From positions 62,001 through 126,000 of the forward strand of contig JAMWET010000493.1 of assembly GCA_024036415.1 (NCBI GenBank): a stretch of DNA of 64,000 bases. The letters run 5' to 3'. A program made the translations under genes and the position numbers. This DNA is from Prochilodus magdalenae. Taxonomy: Eukaryota > Chordata > Actinopteri > Characiformes > Prochilodontidae. The first letter of the stretch is position 1, and each line of letters opens with the position of its first letter. The notes under the pieces are model-generated. The model was not told where the DNA came from. It worked only from the letters and a program-made list of their open reading frames with translations, and searched no databases. Positions 61,380 to 64,000 of this stretch are shown here, one piece after another.

Positions 61380-62757
61380 TTAGACCACTGTTCTGTTGGT
61401 TCTTTGCGTAGGCTTGTTTAGATTATACCCTGTAATTTTGAGTGCTGTTATTGTTGTCTGTTCTTTCTGGTTATGACTCACACCCTGTTCTGGTTTATGA
61501 GTACTGGAGTTTTCAGACTGCTTGTGATTGTCTGCTAAAGTCTCTGCCTGGAAATGAGCACGATTAGGCCTCTTTCTTAATAAACCTGCAGAGAATTTGT
61601 TGCAATGCCAGAGAGTTTGGAGGTGCAAACGGTGCATCAAGAACAAAGGCTGGAGGAATTACTTTGGTTGATACAGAAGGTATTACTTTACTTCACTCCA
61701 CCCATATTAGAGGTTTGAACAATTCCCCTGGAATCCTCCAGCCTCTCAGATTCAAGCCCAAAGGTTTACATAGCCATCCCAAAAACGTTAAATTGTTCAC
61801 CTAAAAATGTAGTTTAGTCTCTTTATAGAGCCGCACCCAAAAGAAATTTGCACTAATGTTGATAGAATTTATTGTCCCATCTTTGCACACTGAGAAATCT
61901 ATTACGTGGGCTATGGCCCTGTGGTCTCAAAGCAATGAAGCATTAAAATGAAATATGGAAATGGAGAGAACTTGGTTAAGGGAAAAGTAAAAAAAACATC
62001 TATACCTCTATTGCGGACAAGCTGGTCATGCACTACATGTCCCAAACACCTTGGCTTTGCTTGTATGTTTACTAATCCACCCTGTTAACAATTCCTGCAT
62101 GGTAGTGTATGTAACTTTGTCCTGGTGTTCAGAGAATTCATTTGCTTTCTAACTAACTGATTCAGGAGCAGCAGGGAATTTCGTCAACAGAGTCCTGTTG
62201 AAGAAATGGAAAGTTCCCCTTACTTGAATCCATCCACCACTGATGCTAAAGGCTGTCCATGATTGGGGGGAAGGAGTTATTACTGAAGCCACATGTGAAA
62301 TGAGAATTGGGCTCCTGTGTGAAGAGAGAATATCCTTTGGTCATAAACCCCCCCCCCCCTGCAATGCCCTCATTTTAGGATTTCAGTGGTTGGTTTTGCA
62401 TAAGCCTGTTATTTGTTATGGAGAGAAGGAGAAAAAGGGGTGCAGGGTTGTGTTAGTTCACTTATTAGATCATCAAAAGTTTCTGTATAATTTCTGGCCA
62501 GTGTCTGCAGATTTAAGTGATGCATTCTTGAAAAGTAAAGCTGGTCAGTTGCTGCCCCATAGGCCATGGGATTGCACAAGCAATCTTTTAGCTGGCACTA
62601 CTCTTCTCAGAAGCACAATATACTCTCTGTCTATACAAAGCTTAAAGTTTTAAAAGTTGGTTACATTAGTCCTACCACTTTTTCTTTATTGAAAAAGCAG
62701 CCTCTTTATCTAGGGTTAAATTCTGTGACCTTAAAGTTCTCCTGTCCACTCTGATTA
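61380..62757 (+). mobile_element. Ty3/gypsy remnant: gag, protease, RT start
   Basis: Plus-strand order: a pyrimidine-rich LTR-like stretch ending in TTAATAAACCTGCAG (61580-61594); gag-like start MPESLEVQTVHQEQRLEELL (from 61602); a zinc-knuckle relic YCGQAGHALHV (62015-62045, two Cys lost); the aspartic-protease active site TDSGAAGNF (near 62157-62183); its continuation LMLKAVHDWG...ITEATCEM...ERISF and LGFQWL; then FLKSKAGQLLPHRPWDC, leading to the RT N-terminus, and LGLNSVTLKFSCPL, equivalent to the GLN...YPLPL region of RT. Several frameshifts, a C12 run (62348-62359) and a deletion of gag and RT parts make it a pseudogene. The rest of pol is absent. Confidence 0.82.
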
Positions 62758-62788
62758 GTTACTGTGGCTTTAGATATATACAGATGCA

Positions 62789-62809
62789 AGGGTTAGGGTT
62801 AGGGTTAGG
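62789..62809 (+). repeat. Interstitial telomeric repeat (TTAGGG)n
   Basis: Three and a half perfect vertebrate telomere units between the gypsy remnant and the next Tc1-like element. Confidence 0.9.
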
Positions 62810-62859
62810 AATTATCTGGTTTTCTGCAGTTTGATTGTTATAAGTCACAATTATAGACA

Positions 62860-64000
62860 GACACACTCCAACTGAAATAATAACACTCAGACGGTTTTAC
62901 TTCTCATGTCTTATACTGAACACTTTGAGGAAAACTCCACAGCGTAGGCTAAAAAAAAGTTAAGTGAACCTCCATGTTAATGATCTTTCCAAAAACTAAT
63001 TGACAAACAGGTGTTTCAATTAAAGAAAAGAGAACAGGCGTGTGGGTTTCACAGATGCTGTGCCTATTAAACAAAGATAACACACAAAGCCTGGTTACTG
63101 GCAAATTTGTTGTTCTCAAGAAAGCTTAGTGTGAACCATGCCCTAATGTAAACAACATTCAGAAAACATGTTATAGAGATTCATAAAGCTGGATAAGGCT
63201 GCAAAAGCTTTTTTGGGTGTACACCAATCCATGCTTAGATAAATAAATAATAAAGAAAGACCTACAGAAGACCATACAAAACAGCAAAAGCCCTTTCCTC
63301 AAGTGTCCACTATTAGAAAAACACAAAACAAAAATGTTAATGGAAAGACAGCAAAGATGTCACAGCTGTCCAAAAAAATTGACCGGTCTAAGATTTGTTG
63401 AAGACCATCTGTATATCCCACAGTGTTTCTGGAAAAATATTATATGTACAGATGAGACAAAAGTGGAACATTTTACCACAACTATTAGTTTGGAGGGAAA
63501 AGGACACTGGACACCAACACCAAAACCTCATCCCCACTTTGAAGCATGGTGGAGGGAGTATCGTGGTTTAAGGCCTGGCATGCCTTGTGATCATTGAGAG
63601 AATAATACATTTAAATGCATGTTAAAACATTTTACAGGAGAATGTAAGGGTAGCAGTCCATGACCCAAAGCTAAAGAGATGCTGGGTAATGTACCAAAAC
63701 AATGACCCAAAGCACAAAAGTAAGTCAAGAAAAGAATAGGAGAAAAAGATTACTTGCATTCCGGAATGTTCAAGTCAGCATCTTGACTTTAACCCTATCG
63801 AGCTGTGGTATGGCCTGAAGAGGGCTGTGCAGGCAAGGCATCCTACAAATACTGATCAAAAAGTTTGTGCACCTGGTATAGTCAGTATGTAGGAGCACCT
63901 CAACATTTTTCCAGTATACCAGTGGAGAGTCTTTTCATTTCCTCTATAAATTGTTTCAAGTTTGCAGAGACCTTTGGGGAGCCCCTCTATAAACTGTTCT
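62860..64000 (+). mobile_element. Tc1-like element, truncated by window end
   Basis: Upstream DNA (AAAGTTAAGTGAACCTCC, then CAATTAAAGAAAAGAG) has the wording of the 5' untranslated part of a fish Tc1 family. Coding traces on the plus strand: KAFLGVHQSMLR (second helix-turn-helix, about 63205-63240); ENIICTDETKVEHF-like block with the first catalytic Asp (63430-63470); MYQNNDPKHKSK (second block, catalytic Asp changed to Asn; about 63690-63725); FNPIELWYGLKRAVQARHPTN (here split: FNPIELWYG and LKRAVQARHP; third-Glu block, 63787-63845). Frameshifts and internal deletions abound. The 3' end lies outside the window. Confidence 0.85.

Noticed and set aside
1..64000. A novel multi-gene system
   Set aside because: No clustered intact genes of any kind are present; everything legible is transposon debris, simple repeats or unassigned non-coding DNA.

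Overview
This window looks like teleost fish nuclear DNA, probably an intergenic region or one very large intron. It is AT-rich, its open frames are short and full of stops, microsatellites are common, and there is a dense sediment of fish-type transposons: Tc1-like elements of several families, hAT-type elements, L2/CR1-type LINEs, a tRNA-derived SINE and Ty3/gypsy remnants. This mix is typical of teleosts (an otophysan such as a catfish would fit), but the species cannot be fixed by eye. I found no intact host protein gene, rRNA or tRNA gene. Nearly all longer frames are shadows of transposon remnants or low-complexity DNA.

Layout. 0-5 kb: two decayed Tc1-like transposases (minus strand) and a 33-bp-arm hairpin at 3.1 kb. 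7-8 kb: two abutting Tc1 remnants. 9.7-11.7 kb: a 38-bp minisatellite, then a 1.7-kb non-autonomous hAT-like element with terminal inverted repeats and an exact 8-bp target-site duplication. 12.7-15.1 kb: three different Tc1-like derivatives in a row. 15-29 kb: mostly single-copy DNA with a possible LTR, a compound microsatellite, an 18-bp perfect inverted repeat, a G4 motif and telomere-like (CCCTAA)n. 29-31.8 kb: a gypsy integrase fragment followed by a LINE, both minus strand. 33.9 kb: a second copy of the 12.7-kb Tc1 type. 36.1 and 37.8 kb: a diverged direct duplication of about 460 bp. 39.4-42 kb: an LTR-like repeat and an L2-type LINE with endonuclease and reverse transcriptase. 43-50.4 kb: SINE/LINE tails, a fold-back repeat, a SINE with a 9-bp duplication, a second G4 and a solo LTR with a 5-bp duplication. 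50-61 kb: mostly unique DNA with candidate conserved elements, a candidate exon and a Tc1 MITE. 61.4 kb to the end: a decayed gypsy gag-protease-RT, a perfect (TTAGGG)n tract and a Tc1-like transposase that runs out of the window.

No gene pathway can be reconstructed. The elements relate by ancestry: SINE and LINE tails share L2-type 3' ends, and several Tc1 copies are internally deleted derivatives of longer parents. The possible host-gene content is limited to a 39-nt exon-like segment at 32.0 kb, an exon-like segment at 52.3 kb and a weaker one at 22.7 kb, none of which I can assign to a gene. I see no prokaryote-like or otherwise novel multi-gene system.
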